Positions 28,818-37,844 are shown, numbered from the stretch's first letter. The stretch is DNA of 64,000 nt from Qipengyuania gaetbuli (GCF_020524765.1 NZ_JAIVLR010000001.1:1426001-1490000), one strand, 5' to 3'. Made by a program: numbers and translations. Notes: a model not told the origin generated them from the letters alone.

Positions 28818-30393
28818 GCGCAGCCTTCACGAAATCGGCGCAGCGTTCGCCGATCATGATACTGGGCGCATTGGTGTTGCCCGAGACGAGCCGCGGCATG
28901 ATCGAGGCATCGGCGATCCACAATCCGTCGATGCCGCGGGCCTTGAGCGTGGGATCGACCACCGCGTCCTCGTCAGCGCCCATGCGGCAGGTGCCGACCG
29001 GGTGATAGACCGTGTCGGCGCGGTTGCGGATCAGCTCGTCCAGCTGTGCATCGTCGTCGATGTCGATGGGGTAGCGGTCGCGCGGCTCGAACGCCTGTAG
29101 CGAAGGCGACCCGGCGATGCGGTGCGACAGGCGCACGCCTTCGCGCAGCACCGCAAGGTCTCTCTCGTCACCGAGGAAATTGGGGTCGATGACCGGGGCG
29201 TCTGCGGCATTGCCGCTGCCCAGCCGCACGGTACCGCGGCTTTCGGGTCTCAGGACGCAGGCATGGAGCGAGAAGCCATGACCCTTTACCTTGGTGCGGC
29301 CGTGGTCTTCCAGCATGGCCGGCACGAAATGCCACTGGATGTCGGGCGCGGGTGCATCGGGCATGACGGTCCAGAAGCCGCCGGCCTCGGCATAGGGCGA
29401 GGTCCACGGCCCGGTCTTGTGACGACGGTGTTCGATCAGCCCCTTGGCCATGCGGATCGTGCCTTTGAGGCTGTCGCCCAGCAGGTCCTGGTTCGGGCTT
29501 TCCCAGCTCGACACGTAATCGAGGTGGTCCTGCAGGTCTGAGCCCACAGCAGCCTTGTCGAGCACAACGTCGATCCCGTGCTCTTTCAGATGCGCGCCCG
29601 GGCCGATGCCCGAGAGCATCAGGATCTGCGGCGAATTGAATGCGCCGGCGCTCAGTACCACGCCGCCGCGCGCCTTGACGGTGCGGCTGCGCTTGCCGAC
29701 CGAATAGGTCACGCCGGTGACGCGCCCATTCTCGATCTCCAGCTTCTGGACGGTCACCCCGATACGCACGTCGAGGTTCCGGCTGCTGCGCAGCGGCTCG
29801 ACATAGGCGCGCGCTGCGGACCAGCGCTCCCCGTCCTTCTGCGTGACCTGGTAAAGGCCGAAGCCTTCCTGTGTTTCGCCATTGAAATCGGCATTGCGCG
29901 GAAGCTGCAGCTCGCTCGCCGCCTCGATGAAGGCGAGGCTGCCGGGGTTGGGGGTCTTCTGGTCGGACACGAACAGCGGACCATCGGCACCGTGATATGC
30001 ATTCTCGCCGCGCTCGTTCTGCTCGGCGCGTTTGAAATAGGGCAGCACGTCGTCATAGGCCCAGCCGGTGCAGCCGAGGCTCGCCCAGTTGTCGTAATCC
30101 CAGCGGTGACCGCGGATATAGACCATGGCATTGATGGCAGAGGATCCGCCGAGCCCCTTGCCGCGCGGCTGGTAACCGATGCGGCCGTTGAGGCCCTTCT
30201 GGGGGACGGTCTCGAAGCGGTAATTGATCTTGTCGGTGCTGAAGGCGAGCATGCCCGGGATAGTCACCCTGAACCCGTCGTTCCGCCCGCCAGCCTCAAG
30301 CAGGCACACGCTCTTGCCAGCTTCTGCAAGGCGGCCTGCAACCGCGCTCCCGCCGCTGCCGCCACCGACAACCACTACGTCGAATTCGTCCAT
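28807..30393 (-). CDS. GMC-family FAD oxidoreductase (choline/alcohol dehydrogenase type)
   Basis: The 528-residue flavoprotein has the N-terminal FAD motif VVVVGGGSGGSAVAGRLAE (residues 6-24), GKGLGGSSAINAMVYIRG, the GMC signature LSAGAFNSPQILMLSGIGPG and the C-terminal YHPVGTCRMG with active-site histidine, followed by SGNTNAPSIMIGERCADF. Members oxidise choline or primary alcohols; AlkJ- or BetA-like function cannot be separated by eye. No betaine genes are nearby. It follows a sterol desaturase-like gene by 24 bases, which are almost filled by a perfect palindrome that covers the Shine-Dalgarno. Confidence 0.88.
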   Translation of the reverse strand: MDEFDVVVVGGGSGGSAVAGRLAEAGKSVCLLEAGGRNDGFRVTIPGMLAFSTDKINYRFETVPQKGLNGRIGYQPRGKGLGGSSAINAMVYIRGHRWDYDNWASLGCTGWAYDDVLPYFKRAEQNERGENAYHGADGPLFVSDQKTPNPGSLAFIEAASELQLPRNADFNGETQEGFGLYQVTQKDGERWSAARAYVEPLRSSRNLDVRIGVTVQKLEIENGRVTGVTYSVGKRSRTVKARGGVVLSAGAFNSPQILMLSGIGPGAHLKEHGIDVVLDKAAVGSDLQDHLDYVSSWESPNQDLLGDSLKGTIRMAKGLIEHRRHKTGPWTSPYAEAGGFWTVMPDAPAPDIQWHFVPAMLEDHGRTKVKGHGFSLHACVLRPESRGTVRLGSGNAADAPVIDPNFLGDERDLAVLREGVRLSHRIAGSPSLQAFEPRDRYPIDIDDDAQLDELIRNRADTVYHPVGTCRMGADEDAVVDPTLKARGIDGLWIADASIMPRLVSGNTNAPSIMIGERCADFVKAALAA

Positions 30394-30400
30394 GGGTACT

Positions 30401-30417
30401 CCTCTCGATTCGAGAGG
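30401..30417. promoter_or_regulatory. 17-bp perfect palindrome over the GMC gene ribosome binding site
   Basis: CCTCTCGA (30401-30408), one central base, TCGAGAGG (30410-30417). On the minus strand the right half continues into GAGAGGAG, the Shine-Dalgarno of the gene starting at 30393. As RNA it can form at least a six-pair hairpin with a five-base loop; as DNA it is a symmetrical protein site. Confidence 0.55.
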
Positions 30418-31356
30418 TTAGGCAGGCTCGGCCTCGCCCGCAATCGGGTTTTCGGTTGAAACCGATTTTGTCTGCTCGCCCTGCCGTTCCTGCCAGCGCT
30501 GGCGGATCATGTCGGAGGTTTCGCGGCTCCCGTCATGGGTCCAGCCGGGTTCGCGTAGCAGGTAGCCGAGCTTGCTGCCCCAGGGCGCGCGCCACATGTC
30601 CTGCACAATACCGATCCATTCGTGGAACACGGCCCACAGCAGGTTGAAGCTGCCGAGCTGCTTGACGATACCGTAGCGGATTTTCTCATCGTCCACTTCG
30701 GGCTCGAACGTGCCGAACATCCTGTCCCAGACGATGAACACGCCGGCATAATTGCGGTCGAGATAGCGCGGATTGGTGGCATGGTGGACGCGGTGGTGAC
30801 TGGGCGTGTTCATCACCGCCTCGAACCAGCGCGGCATTCGCCCGATCGCTTCGGTGTGGATCCAGAACTGGTAGATCAGGTTGAAGCCGGCGCAGATGGC
30901 GATCATCCCGGGATGGAAGCCGATGAGCACCAGCGGGAGCTTGAATGCGAAGCCCAGCGTCAGGAAGCCGGTCCACGTCTGTCGCAGTGCGGTGCTGAGG
31001 TTGTAGTGCTGGCTCGAATGGTGGTTCACATGGCTCGCCCAGAACCAGCGGACGCGGTGGCCGAACCGGTGCACCCAGTAATAGGCGAGGTCGTCCAGCA
31101 CGAAGCACAGGGCGAAGGCCCACCAGCTCCATGGCACGTCGAACAGCCGGAACTGCCAGGCCCACAGGAACAGTGCCAGGAAAGCGCCGCCGAAGATCAG
31201 TCCCGATACGGTGCTGCCGAGGCCGAAAGCGAGGCTGGTCAGCGTGTCTTTCGGTTCATAGGCACGCGGGTTGCGGCGGCGCGCCCAGATCATCTCGATC
31301 AGGACGAGGGCCACGAAACCGGGCACGGCAAGTTCGGTGGGCGAGAAATCGGGCAT
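30418..31356 (-). CDS. sterol desaturase/fatty acid hydroxylase family protein
   Basis: The 312-residue integral membrane protein has several hydrophobic spans and the histidine clusters of the diiron FA-hydroxylase superfamily: HRFGHRVRWFWASHVNHHSSQH near residues 93-115 and HHRVHHATNPRYLDRNYAG near 192-210, with a further HTEAIGR between them. Such enzymes hydroxylate or desaturate lipids at the membrane. Substrates may be sphingolipid, hopanoid or carotenoid related, but this is not decided by sequence. It is followed by the GMC oxidoreductase, which could oxidise an alcohol product (inference). A small membrane protein gene precedes it by 6 bases. Confidence 0.85.
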   Translation of the reverse strand: MPDFSPTELAVPGFVALVLIEMIWARRRNPRAYEPKDTLTSLAFGLGSTVSGLIFGGAFLALFLWAWQFRLFDVPWSWWAFALCFVLDDLAYYWVHRFGHRVRWFWASHVNHHSSQHYNLSTALRQTWTGFLTLGFAFKLPLVLIGFHPGMIAICAGFNLIYQFWIHTEAIGRMPRWFEAVMNTPSHHRVHHATNPRYLDRNYAGVFIVWDRMFGTFEPEVDDEKIRYGIVKQLGSFNLLWAVFHEWIGIVQDMWRAPWGSKLGYLLREPGWTHDGSRETSDMIRQRWQERQGEQTKSVSTENPIAGEAEPA

Positions 31357-31362
31357 GGCGGA

Positions 31363-31767
31363 TCAGCCTTCTATCGCCTCGATCGCCTGCATCCAAGCAT
31401 CGGCATCATCGACGCGCAGCCGTGCCGCGCCATAGCGCTTTTCTGCCGTGTCGATCACCAGCGCATCGCCCTCGAGGCGGGCCTTGGCGGCGGCTGTGAG
31501 GACGCGGCCCGCAAAATGCGTGCCGTGCGGGCGCAGCAGGAGGATGCGGCCCTGTGCATCGCGCAGCAGCGCGCCGCGACCATCGGCATCAAGCGCGAGA
31601 GCGACGGCACCGAAGCCGCTGACCGCTTCTTCTGCCGCTTCCAGTGCCTCTTCGCGCGACTTGAGCCTCCGCTCGGGGCCGAGCTTCATCGCCCACGCTA
31701 TTGCGGCGAGCGCGAGGATGGCGACGAGCGAGCCGAGAAACTGGAGCAGGGCGGGGGGCAAATCCAT
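31363..31767 (-). CDS. membrane-anchored protein of unknown function (134 aa)
   Basis: The chosen start gives MDLPPALLQFLGSLVAILALAAIAWAMKLGPERR, a single N-terminal membrane span, followed by a helical acidic segment (LKSREEALEAAEEAV) and a small mixed domain (AVALALDADGRGALLRDAQGRILLLRPHG). I do not recognise the family. It begins the operon with the desaturase and GMC genes. An upstream ATG at 31812 would nearly abut the divergent M20 gene and is less likely. A shared role with the lipid enzymes is possible but not shown. Confidence 0.65.
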   Translation of the reverse strand: MDLPPALLQFLGSLVAILALAAIAWAMKLGPERRLKSREEALEAAEEAVSGFGAVALALDADGRGALLRDAQGRILLLRPHGTHFAGRVLTAAAKARLEGDALVIDTAEKRYGAARLRVDDADAWMQAIEAIEG

Positions 31768-31830
31768 GGGAAGGACGGATTGGCATGACGCCAAGTTTGC
31801 GGCAAGCAGCAAGCCGAGGAAAGGATGCCC

Positions 31831-33249
31831 ATGAACAGAATCGCTCTCTTTGCAGCCGCCAGCGCCATGCTCGCCGCTCCGCTCGCCGCCCAGACCGCCG
31901 ACCCGCTTGCCGAAGTTGACGCACAGGGCGATCGCACCGCCCGTGTCGCCCAGCAGATTTGGGATTGGTCGGAACTCGGCTATCTCGAAGCGGGCTCGAG
32001 CGGGCTGCTGCAGGACGAACTGCAGAGCGAAGGCTTCAAAGTGGAGGCGGGCGTTGCCGACATTCCCACTGCCTTCATGGCCGAATGGGGCAAGGGCGGT
32101 CCGGTCATCGCCATCCTGGCCGAATATGATGCGCTGCCGGGCATCAGCCAGACCTCAGCGCCCACGCGCGAGCAGTCGGAGCTGGGCGCGGGCCATGCCT
32201 GCGGGCACAACCTCTTCGGGGCGGGCTCGCTGACGGCGGCGATCGCGGTCAAGCGCTGGCTCGAAAAGACCGGCACGCCCGGACGCATCCGACTGTACGG
32301 CACGCCTGCCGAGGAAGGCGGCTCGGGCAAGGTCTACATGACCCGCGCCGGCCTGTTCGAGGATGTCGACATCGCGCTGCACTGGCACGCCGACGACGAG
32401 AACAGCGCGGCTGCCCGCACCAGCCTGGCCAACCGTTCGGCCAAGTTCCGCTTCCGCGGCGTTTCTGCCCATGCTGCCGGCGCGCCCGAACGAGGGCGCA
32501 GCGCGCTCGACGGGGTCGAGGCAATGAACATGATGGTGAACATGATGCGCGAGCACACCAGCATGGATACGCGCATCCACTACGTCATCACGGAAGGGGG
32601 CGCGGCGCCTAACGTCATTCCCGATTTCGCGGAAGTGTTCTATTACGTCCGCCATTCCGATGCGGAAGAAGTGCGCGCCCTGTGGACCCGCCTCGAAGCC
32701 GCTGCGAAGGGCGCGGCGATGGGGACGGGCACCGATGTCGACTGGGAAATCATCCACGGCAACAACCCGCTGCTGGTGAACGAGACGCTGGCGAGGGTGA
32801 TGGACGCGAAGCTGCGCAGCCTCGGCGGTATCGAATACACCGCAGAAGAGAAGGCGTGGGCGGAGAAGATATCGGCCAGCTTCGGCGACAATGCCAAGCC
32901 GCTCGAGGAAGCGGCCAAGGTCCAACCCTACGAAAAGACGCTGGGCTATGGCTCGACCGACGTGGGCGACGTGTCCTGGGCCACTCCCACGGTCGGCGTG
33001 CGCACGGCGACCTGGGTCCCGGGCACCAGCGCGCATAGCTGGCAGGCGGTCGCTGCAAGCGGCCACTCGATCGGGCACAAGGGCGCGGAACTTGCCGCCA
33101 AGGCCCTCACGCTGATGGCGGCGGAACTCTACACCAATCCGCAGCTGCGCGAGGCCGCGCGGGCGGAATTCGTCGAATCGCGGGGCGAGGATTACGAATA
33201 TGTCTCGCTCGTGGGCGACCGCGCCCCGCCGCTCGACTATCGCAAGTAA
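31831..33249 (+). CDS. secreted M20-family amidohydrolase (AbgB-like)
   Basis: The 472-residue protein starts with a signal peptide (MNRIALFAAASAMLAAPLAAQ) and has the M20 metallopeptidase layout: ILAEYDALPGI, GAGHACGHNLFGAGS (metal histidine and aspartate region), GTPAEEGGSGKV (general base glutamate) and the dimerisation-domain sequence GVSAHAAGAPERGRSALDGV. It most resembles the aminobenzoyl-glutamate/peptidase M20D group, with activity on an N-acyl amino acid. Two ATGs six bases apart exist; the second, at 31831, has the better distance to AGGAAAGG. It acts in the periplasm. Confidence 0.88.
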   Translation: MNRIALFAAASAMLAAPLAAQTADPLAEVDAQGDRTARVAQQIWDWSELGYLEAGSSGLLQDELQSEGFKVEAGVADIPTAFMAEWGKGGPVIAILAEYDALPGISQTSAPTREQSELGAGHACGHNLFGAGSLTAAIAVKRWLEKTGTPGRIRLYGTPAEEGGSGKVYMTRAGLFEDVDIALHWHADDENSAAARTSLANRSAKFRFRGVSAHAAGAPERGRSALDGVEAMNMMVNMMREHTSMDTRIHYVITEGGAAPNVIPDFAEVFYYVRHSDAEEVRALWTRLEAAAKGAAMGTGTDVDWEIIHGNNPLLVNETLARVMDAKLRSLGGIEYTAEEKAWAEKISASFGDNAKPLEEAAKVQPYEKTLGYGSTDVGDVSWATPTVGVRTATWVPGTSAHSWQAVAASGHSIGHKGAELAAKALTLMAAELYTNPQLREAARAEFVESRGEDYEYVSLVGDRAPPLDYRK

Positions 33250-33690
33250 TCAGCCCCGCGCGCGGGCGGCCAGCGCCTCGATCGTCGGGCCCAGCGGCGT
33301 TACGTCGTAGCCGGCCCCCATGGCGAGGGCTGCGATCTCCGAAGGATCGCGGCCCGCAGCAGCCTGGGCGAGCGACCACAGGAAGGTCGAGCGCGTGCCC
33401 GACCGGCAGAAGCCGAGGATCGGCCCGTCATTCGCGTCGATTGCGGCCTGCAGCGCCTCGACCTCGGCAGGGCCGAAGCCTCCGGGCGTGATCGGAATCG
33501 CGAGATAGCCGATGCCTGCCTCCGCAGCGGCAGCCTCGATTGCGGCACCGTCGGGCTGGCCGGGTTCTTCGCCTTCAGGACGATTGTTGACGATCAGCGT
33601 GATGCCGAGCGCTTTCGCAGTGGCGACGTCATCCGGCTGGATCTGCGGGCTGGCGTAAAAGCCGTCGGTGACCTTGCGGAAATCGCTCAT
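33250..33690 (-). CDS. DUF442 / TIGR01244 dual-specificity phosphatase-like protein
   Basis: The 146-residue product has SPQIQPDDVATAKALG, VNNRPEGEEPGQP and the active-site-like GFCRSGTRSTFLW. This is the family of beta-lactamase-associated phosphatase domains (cysteine-X4-arginine), linked elsewhere to sulfide or persulfide handling and labelled sulfur transferase by some databases. The start overlaps the TerC stop by 4 bases, so both are made together. The physiological substrate is not known. Confidence 0.8.
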   Translation of the reverse strand: MSDFRKVTDGFYASPQIQPDDVATAKALGITLIVNNRPEGEEPGQPDGAAIEAAAAEAGIGYLAIPITPGGFGPAEVEALQAAIDANDGPILGFCRSGTRSTFLWSLAQAAAGRDPSEIAALAMGAGYDVTPLGPTIEALAARARG

Positions 33691-34505
33691 GCCGCGCCCC
33701 CTTCGCTGGCAGCCGCCGCAAGCCGCGTACGGCGGCGGCGCTGGACGATGTTGAGAATTTCGACACCGACCGAGAAGCCCATCGCGGCGTAGATGTAGCC
33801 CTTGGGCACGTGGAAGCCGAAGCCGTCGGCGATCAGCACGAGGCCGATCATCACGAGGAAGGCCAGCGCCAGCATCACCAGCGTCGGGTTCTTCTCGATG
33901 AAGCGCGCCAGCGGGTCGGCGGCGACCATCATGATGCCGACGGTGATGACCACGGCCGTGACCATGATCGGGATGTCGTCGGTCATGCCGACAGCGGTCA
34001 GGATCGAATCGACCGAGAAGACGAGGTCGATGGCCACGATCTGCGCGATCACAGCGCCGAAAGTCGCCTTCACGGCGGCACCGGTTCCCGGGGTCTTGTC
34101 GAGCAGATCGCCGGAATCGTCTTCCGGCTCCATCGAATGGTGGATTTCCTTGGTGGCCTTCCAGAGAAGGAAGAAGCCGCCTGCAAGCAGGATCAGGTCG
34201 CGGCCCGAGAATGCCGTTTCGAAGCTGGGTTTCCCATACTCGTTCTCCGCCCCCACGATGCCGAGGTCGAACAGCGGCGTCTGCAGCGTGACCAGCCAGC
34301 CGATCAGCATGAGGAGGCCGATGCGCATGATCAGCGCCAGCGCCAGGCCGATTCTTCGGGCCCGCTGCTGCTGGTGCTCGGGCAGCTTGTTCGACAGGAT
34401 CGCGATGAAGATGAGGTTGTCGACCCCGAGGACGACTTCGAGCGCGATCAGCGTGAGCAGGGCGAGCCAGGCAGCCGGATCGCTCAACAGGGCTATGATA
34501 TCCAT
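33687..34505 (-). CDS. TerC-family integral membrane protein
   Basis: The 272-residue protein has the TerC hallmarks EVVLGVDNLIFIAILSNKLP (residues about 22-41) and IDLVFSVDSILTAVGM, each placing an acidic residue in a membrane helix, and about seven hydrophobic spans. Family members are linked to tellurite resistance or manganese export and to metalation of secreted enzymes. An upstream in-frame ATG at 34565 adds 20 residues but the chosen start gives the family N terminus MDIIALLSDP. It is divergent from the cold-shock gene. Confidence 0.88.
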   Translation of the reverse strand: MDIIALLSDPAAWLALLTLIALEVVLGVDNLIFIAILSNKLPEHQQQRARRIGLALALIMRIGLLMLIGWLVTLQTPLFDLGIVGAENEYGKPSFETAFSGRDLILLAGGFFLLWKATKEIHHSMEPEDDSGDLLDKTPGTGAAVKATFGAVIAQIVAIDLVFSVDSILTAVGMTDDIPIMVTAVVITVGIMMVAADPLARFIEKNPTLVMLALAFLVMIGLVLIADGFGFHVPKGYIYAAMGFSVGVEILNIVQRRRRTRLAAAASEGGAA

Positions 34506-34695
34506 GTGGGCGCGATGGCGAAGGAATGGGCCCGATGCAAGCGAAACGCTGCTGCAATGCGCCATGCGGAAATGTCACAATCGTGCGTGACAAGGGCCTC
34601 AAATGCTAAAACATTCGCGTGTCGCGATCTTTCGCGCTATGCGTAGGGTCATGAGGGGTAGGTCTCGCGCGTTTTCGCACGTGCCCGCCCGCGCT

Positions 34696-34742
34696 CGGCA
34701 CGTCTTTCAGCCCTCGTGCCGGCGCACTGACTACCGGGCTGA
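34696..34742 (+). promoter_or_regulatory. candidate H-type pseudoknot in the cold-shock gene leader
   Basis: Stem 1 is CGGCACG (34696-34702) with CGTGCCG (34715-34721). Stem 2 is TCAGCCC (34707-34713), located in the loop of stem 1, with GGGCTGA (34736-34742). Both are seven perfect pairs and are arranged in the order required for an H-type pseudoknot, with one base between the stems at 34714 and a 14-base crossing loop. It ends 21 bases before the start codon. Confidence 0.5.
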
Positions 34743-34763
34743 GCACAAGGTATTTCGAGGGTT

Positions 34764-35534
34764 ATGGGTTACGACAGAGGGCGGCGCCGCGGACGGGACA
34801 AGCGGGACGGTTTCGGTGAAGACAATTACGATCCGTTCGGTGGCCCCCCGGGTGGCTTCGAACAGCAGGGCGGCGGCTTCGGCGGCGGCGACCGATTCGG
34901 TGGCGACCGCGATCGCGGCGGCTACGGCGGTGGTGACCGCGGTGGTTTCGGCGGCGGTGACCGTGGCGGCTTCGGCGGCGGCAACCGTGGCGGTGGCGGC
35001 TTCGGCGGCGGCCCGCGCGGCGGCGGTGGCGGCGGCAATCGCATGCCCGCCCAGGTCGTCGGCACCGGCAAGGGTACGGTGAAGTTCTTCAACGCACAGA
35101 AGGGCTTCGGCTTCATCCAGCAGGAAACCGGCGGCGAAGACATCTTCGTCCACATCAGTGCTGTCGAACGCGCAGGCCTCGAAGGTCTCGCCGAAGGCCA
35201 GGAACTGGAATTCAACCTGGTGGATCGCGGCGGCAAGGTTTCGGCGCAGGATCTCCAGGTCGTTGGTGACGTCATCGAAGTCGAACAGCGCAGCGCCGCA
35301 CCGCGTCGCGAGCTGACCGGCGAAAAGGCGACGGGCACCGTCAAGTTCTTCAATTCGATGAAGGGCTTCGGCTTCCTGACCCGCGACGATGGCCAGCCGG
35401 ACGCATTCGTGCACATCAGCGCGGTCGAGCGTTCGGGCCTGTCCGCCATCAACGAGGGCGAACGCTACGAGTTCGATCTCGAGGTCGACCGACGCGGCAA
35501 GTACTCGGCGGTCAATCTCGTCCCGGCGGAATAA
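34764..35534 (+). CDS. double cold-shock-domain protein with glycine-rich N terminus
   Basis: The 256-residue protein has an N-terminal low-complexity RGG-like region (about residues 25-93, repeats such as [11 protein letters not shown]) and two cold-shock domains, residues 103-165 (RNP1 KGFGFI, RNP2 DIFVHI) and 189-254 (KGFGFL, AFVHI). It binds single-stranded RNA or DNA in the cytoplasm and may act as an RNA chaperone; the glycine-arginine tail could add RNA binding or phase separation (inference). Twin CSD proteins are common in alphaproteobacteria but this long glycine-rich tail is less usual. A start at residue 94 would give an ordinary twin CSD protein, but CGAGGG precedes the ATG at 34764. 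Confidence 0.88.
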   Translation: MGYDRGRRRGRDKRDGFGEDNYDPFGGPPGGFEQQGGGFGGGDRFGGDRDRGGYGGGDRGGFGGGDRGGFGGGNRGGGGFGGGPRGGGGGGNRMPAQVVGTGKGTVKFFNAQKGFGFIQQETGGEDIFVHISAVERAGLEGLAEGQELEFNLVDRGGKVSAQDLQVVGDVIEVEQRSAAPRRELTGEKATGTVKFFNSMKGFGFLTRDDGQPDAFVHISAVERSGLSAINEGERYEFDLEVDRRGKYSAVNLVPAE

Positions 35535-35601
35535 TTCCGCCGGAATCCACCCGCCCGGTTTGACCCGCGGCGAGCGAGGCAATAGATCGTCGATCAACAC
35601 G

Positions 35602-35667
35602 CAGATGGCGGTTCCCTGATGGGGCCGCCATTTGTCGTTTCAATTTCGTGAGTGCCGGAGGCCCCAT
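35602..35667 (+). promoter_or_regulatory. mutually exclusive hairpins before argD
   Basis: Hairpin A pairs CAGATGGCGG (35602-35611) plus four inner bases with 35621-35634, 14 pairs with three G-T wobbles and loop CTGAT. It could end the cold-shock transcript, though the following T run is broken. Hairpin B pairs ATGGGGCC (35619-35626) with GGCCCCAT (35660-35667), which includes part of the argD Shine-Dalgarno and the first two bases of its start codon. A and B use the same bases, so only one can form. Confidence 0.4.
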
Positions 35668-36856
35668 GTCGATTACCCCGTTGATGCCCGTCTATCCCCG
35701 TTGCGGCGTGCGCCCCGTTGAAGGCGACCATTGCCACCTGATCGACGAGGACGGTACCCGCTACCTCGACTTCGCCAGCGGCATCGCGGTCAACCTGCTC
35801 GGCCACAGCCATGCCGGCCTGATCGGCGCCATCCAGCGCCAAGCCGAAAAGCTGATGCACGTTTCCAACCTCTACGGCAGCCCGCAGGGTGAAGCGCTGG
35901 CCCAGCGCCTGGTCGATGCGACTTTCGCGGACACGGTGTTCTTCACCAATTCGGGCGCGGAAGCGGTCGAGGCCGCGATCAAGACCGCGCGCGCGTATCA
36001 CCAGCACGAAGACGGCAATTCCGACCGCTTCGAACTGATCACCTTCTCCAACGCCTTCCACGGTCGCACGATGGCGACCATCAGCGCGTCCAACCAGGAG
36101 AAGATGCACAAGGGGTTCTACCCCATGCTGGCCGGCTTCAAATATGCCGAGTTCGACAATCTCGACAGCGCCAAGGCCCTGATGAGCGACAAGACCGCCG
36201 GTTTCCTGGTTGAACCGATCCAGGGCGAGGGCGGCATCCGCCCGGCCTCGGACGAGTTCATGCAGGGCCTGCGCGCCTTGTGCGACGAGCACGACCTGAT
36301 GCTGGTCCTCGACGAGGTGCAGTGCGGCGTCGCACGCACTGGCAAGCTCTACGGCTACGAGCATTACGGCATCGAGCCTGACATCATGGCGACCGCCAAG
36401 GGCATCGGTGGCGGCTTCCCGCTGGGCGCCTGCCTCGCGACCGAAAAGGCTGCGCGCGGCATGGGCTTCGGCACGCATGGTTCGACCTATGGCGGCAACC
36501 CGCTTGCGATGGCTGCCGGCATGGCGGTCATGGATGCCGTCGCGAATGACGAATTCCTCGCCGAAGTCACCGAAAAGGGCGAGCGCCTGCGTGCCCGTCT
36601 CGAACAGTTCATCGGCAATTACCCCGACCTGTTCGAACTCGTGCGCGGCAAGGGCCTGATGCTCGGCCTCAAGATGAAGGTCGAAAGCCGTCCCTTCTTC
36701 GTCCACCTGCGCGACAACCACCAGCTGCTGACGGTGGCCGCAGGCGACAACACGCTGCGCGTCCTGCCCCCGCTGGTGGCAGGCGATGCGGAATTCGATG
36801 AATTCATCGAAAAGCTTTCCGCAGGCGCGGCGAGCTTCGAGCCGGAAGACGCCTGA
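35666..36856 (+). CDS. argD: acetylornithine aminotransferase
   Basis: ArgD converts N-acetylglutamate semialdehyde to acetylornithine in arginine synthesis, using PLP. The 396-residue product has [36 protein letters not shown], the [10 protein letters not shown] motif, [17 protein letters not shown] and [15 protein letters not shown] with the PLP lysine. The ATG at 35666 follows GGAGG closely; an upstream GTG at 35648 is less likely. The stop overlaps argF by one base. Succinyl-diaminopimelate aminotransferase activity is a possible second role, as in other ArgD enzymes. Confidence 0.95.
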   Translation: MSITPLMPVYPRCGVRPVEGDHCHLIDEDGTRYLDFASGIAVNLLGHSHAGLIGAIQRQAEKLMHVSNLYGSPQGEALAQRLVDATFADTVFFTNSGAEAVEAAIKTARAYHQHEDGNSDRFELITFSNAFHGRTMATISASNQEKMHKGFYPMLAGFKYAEFDNLDSAKALMSDKTAGFLVEPIQGEGGIRPASDEFMQGLRALCDEHDLMLVLDEVQCGVARTGKLYGYEHYGIEPDIMATAKGIGGGFPLGACLATEKAARGMGFGTHGSTYGGNPLAMAAGMAVMDAVANDEFLAEVTEKGERLRARLEQFIGNYPDLFELVRGKGLMLGLKMKVESRPFFVHLRDNHQLLTVAAGDNTLRVLPPLVAGDAEFDEFIEKLSAGAASFEPEDA

Positions 36857-37827
36857 TGGCAGGCGGCAGCGCACTCGACCTGGGGCCGGCAGTGAGGAAT
36901 TTCCTCGACCTGTCGGACGCGGGCGGGGATGCGATTGCCGCCATGCTTGCCGATGCGCAGGACCGCAAGGCGGCGCGGGCGGGCTGGCCCAAGGGCAAGC
37001 CCGACGCCGATGCACCGCTCACGGGCCATGTCCTCGGCATGATCTTCGAGAAGAATTCGACCCGCACGCGCGTCAGCTTCGATATCGCGATGCGCCAGCT
37101 CGGCGGATCGGCGCTGATCCTCGATTCCGGCACAAGCCAGTTGGGGCGCGGTGAAAGCATCGCCGACACTGCCCGGGTGCTCAGCCGGATGGTCGATGCG
37201 ATCATGATCCGCACCGACGATCATGCCAAGGCCGAGGAACTGGCGCACCATGCCCACGTGCCGGTGATCAACGGGCTGACCGACCGGTCGCATCCCTGCC
37301 AGATCGTTGCCGACCTGCTGACCATGGTGGAACACGGCAAGGCGCTGCCCGGGCTGGAGCTTGCATGGCTGGGCGATGGCAACAACGTGCTCCATTCGAT
37401 TCTGGAAGCGGCCGGTATCTTCAAATTCAATGTCCGCGTAGGCACGCCGCAGGGCTACGAGCCGGATGCCGAATTCGTGGACATGGCGCGGGCAGGCGGT
37501 GCCAATGTCCTGCTGACGAAAGATGCGCAGGAGGCGGCGCGGGGTGCCGATATCATCGTCACCGATACCTGGGTATCGATGGGCCAGCAGCACGCGCACA
37601 ACAAGCTGGCGGCGATGGCGCCGTTCCAGGTCGACAAGCGCCTGATGGAACTCGCCGCGCAGGATGCCAAATTCCTCCACTGCCTGCCTGCGCATATCGG
37701 CGAGGAAGTCACCGAGGACGTCTTCGAAAGCCCGCAATCGGTCGTCTTCGACGAGGCCGAGAACCGGATCCACGCGCAGAAATCCGTCCTGCTGTGGTGC
37801 TTCGGCCTGCTTGCCGCAGGTGACTGA
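36856..37827 (+). CDS. argF: ornithine carbamoyltransferase
   Basis: The enzyme makes citrulline from ornithine and carbamoyl phosphate. The 323-residue protein has the carbamoyl-phosphate motif [11 protein letters not shown], the [11 protein letters not shown] motif, and the ornithine-binding [11 protein letters not shown] with its active cysteine. It overlaps argD by one base (TGATG), so the pair is translated as a unit. argF then leads into hslO after 17 bases, an argD-argF-hslO order also known from other alphaproteobacteria. Confidence 0.96.
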   Translation: MAGGSALDLGPAVRNFLDLSDAGGDAIAAMLADAQDRKAARAGWPKGKPDADAPLTGHVLGMIFEKNSTRTRVSFDIAMRQLGGSALILDSGTSQLGRGESIADTARVLSRMVDAIMIRTDDHAKAEELAHHAHVPVINGLTDRSHPCQIVADLLTMVEHGKALPGLELAWLGDGNNVLHSILEAAGIFKFNVRVGTPQGYEPDAEFVDMARAGGANVLLTKDAQEAARGADIIVTDTWVSMGQQHAHNKLAAMAPFQVDKRLMELAAQDAKFLHCLPAHIGEEVTEDVFESPQSVVFDEAENRIHAQKSVLLWCFGLLAAGD

Positions 37828-37844
37828 CCCCTGTTAATCGGGGC

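Noticed and set aside
35619..35667. A riboswitch for arginine or guanidine before argD
   Set aside because: Only two alternative stems can be seen; no conserved aptamer core could be recognised, so I claim only competing hairpins.
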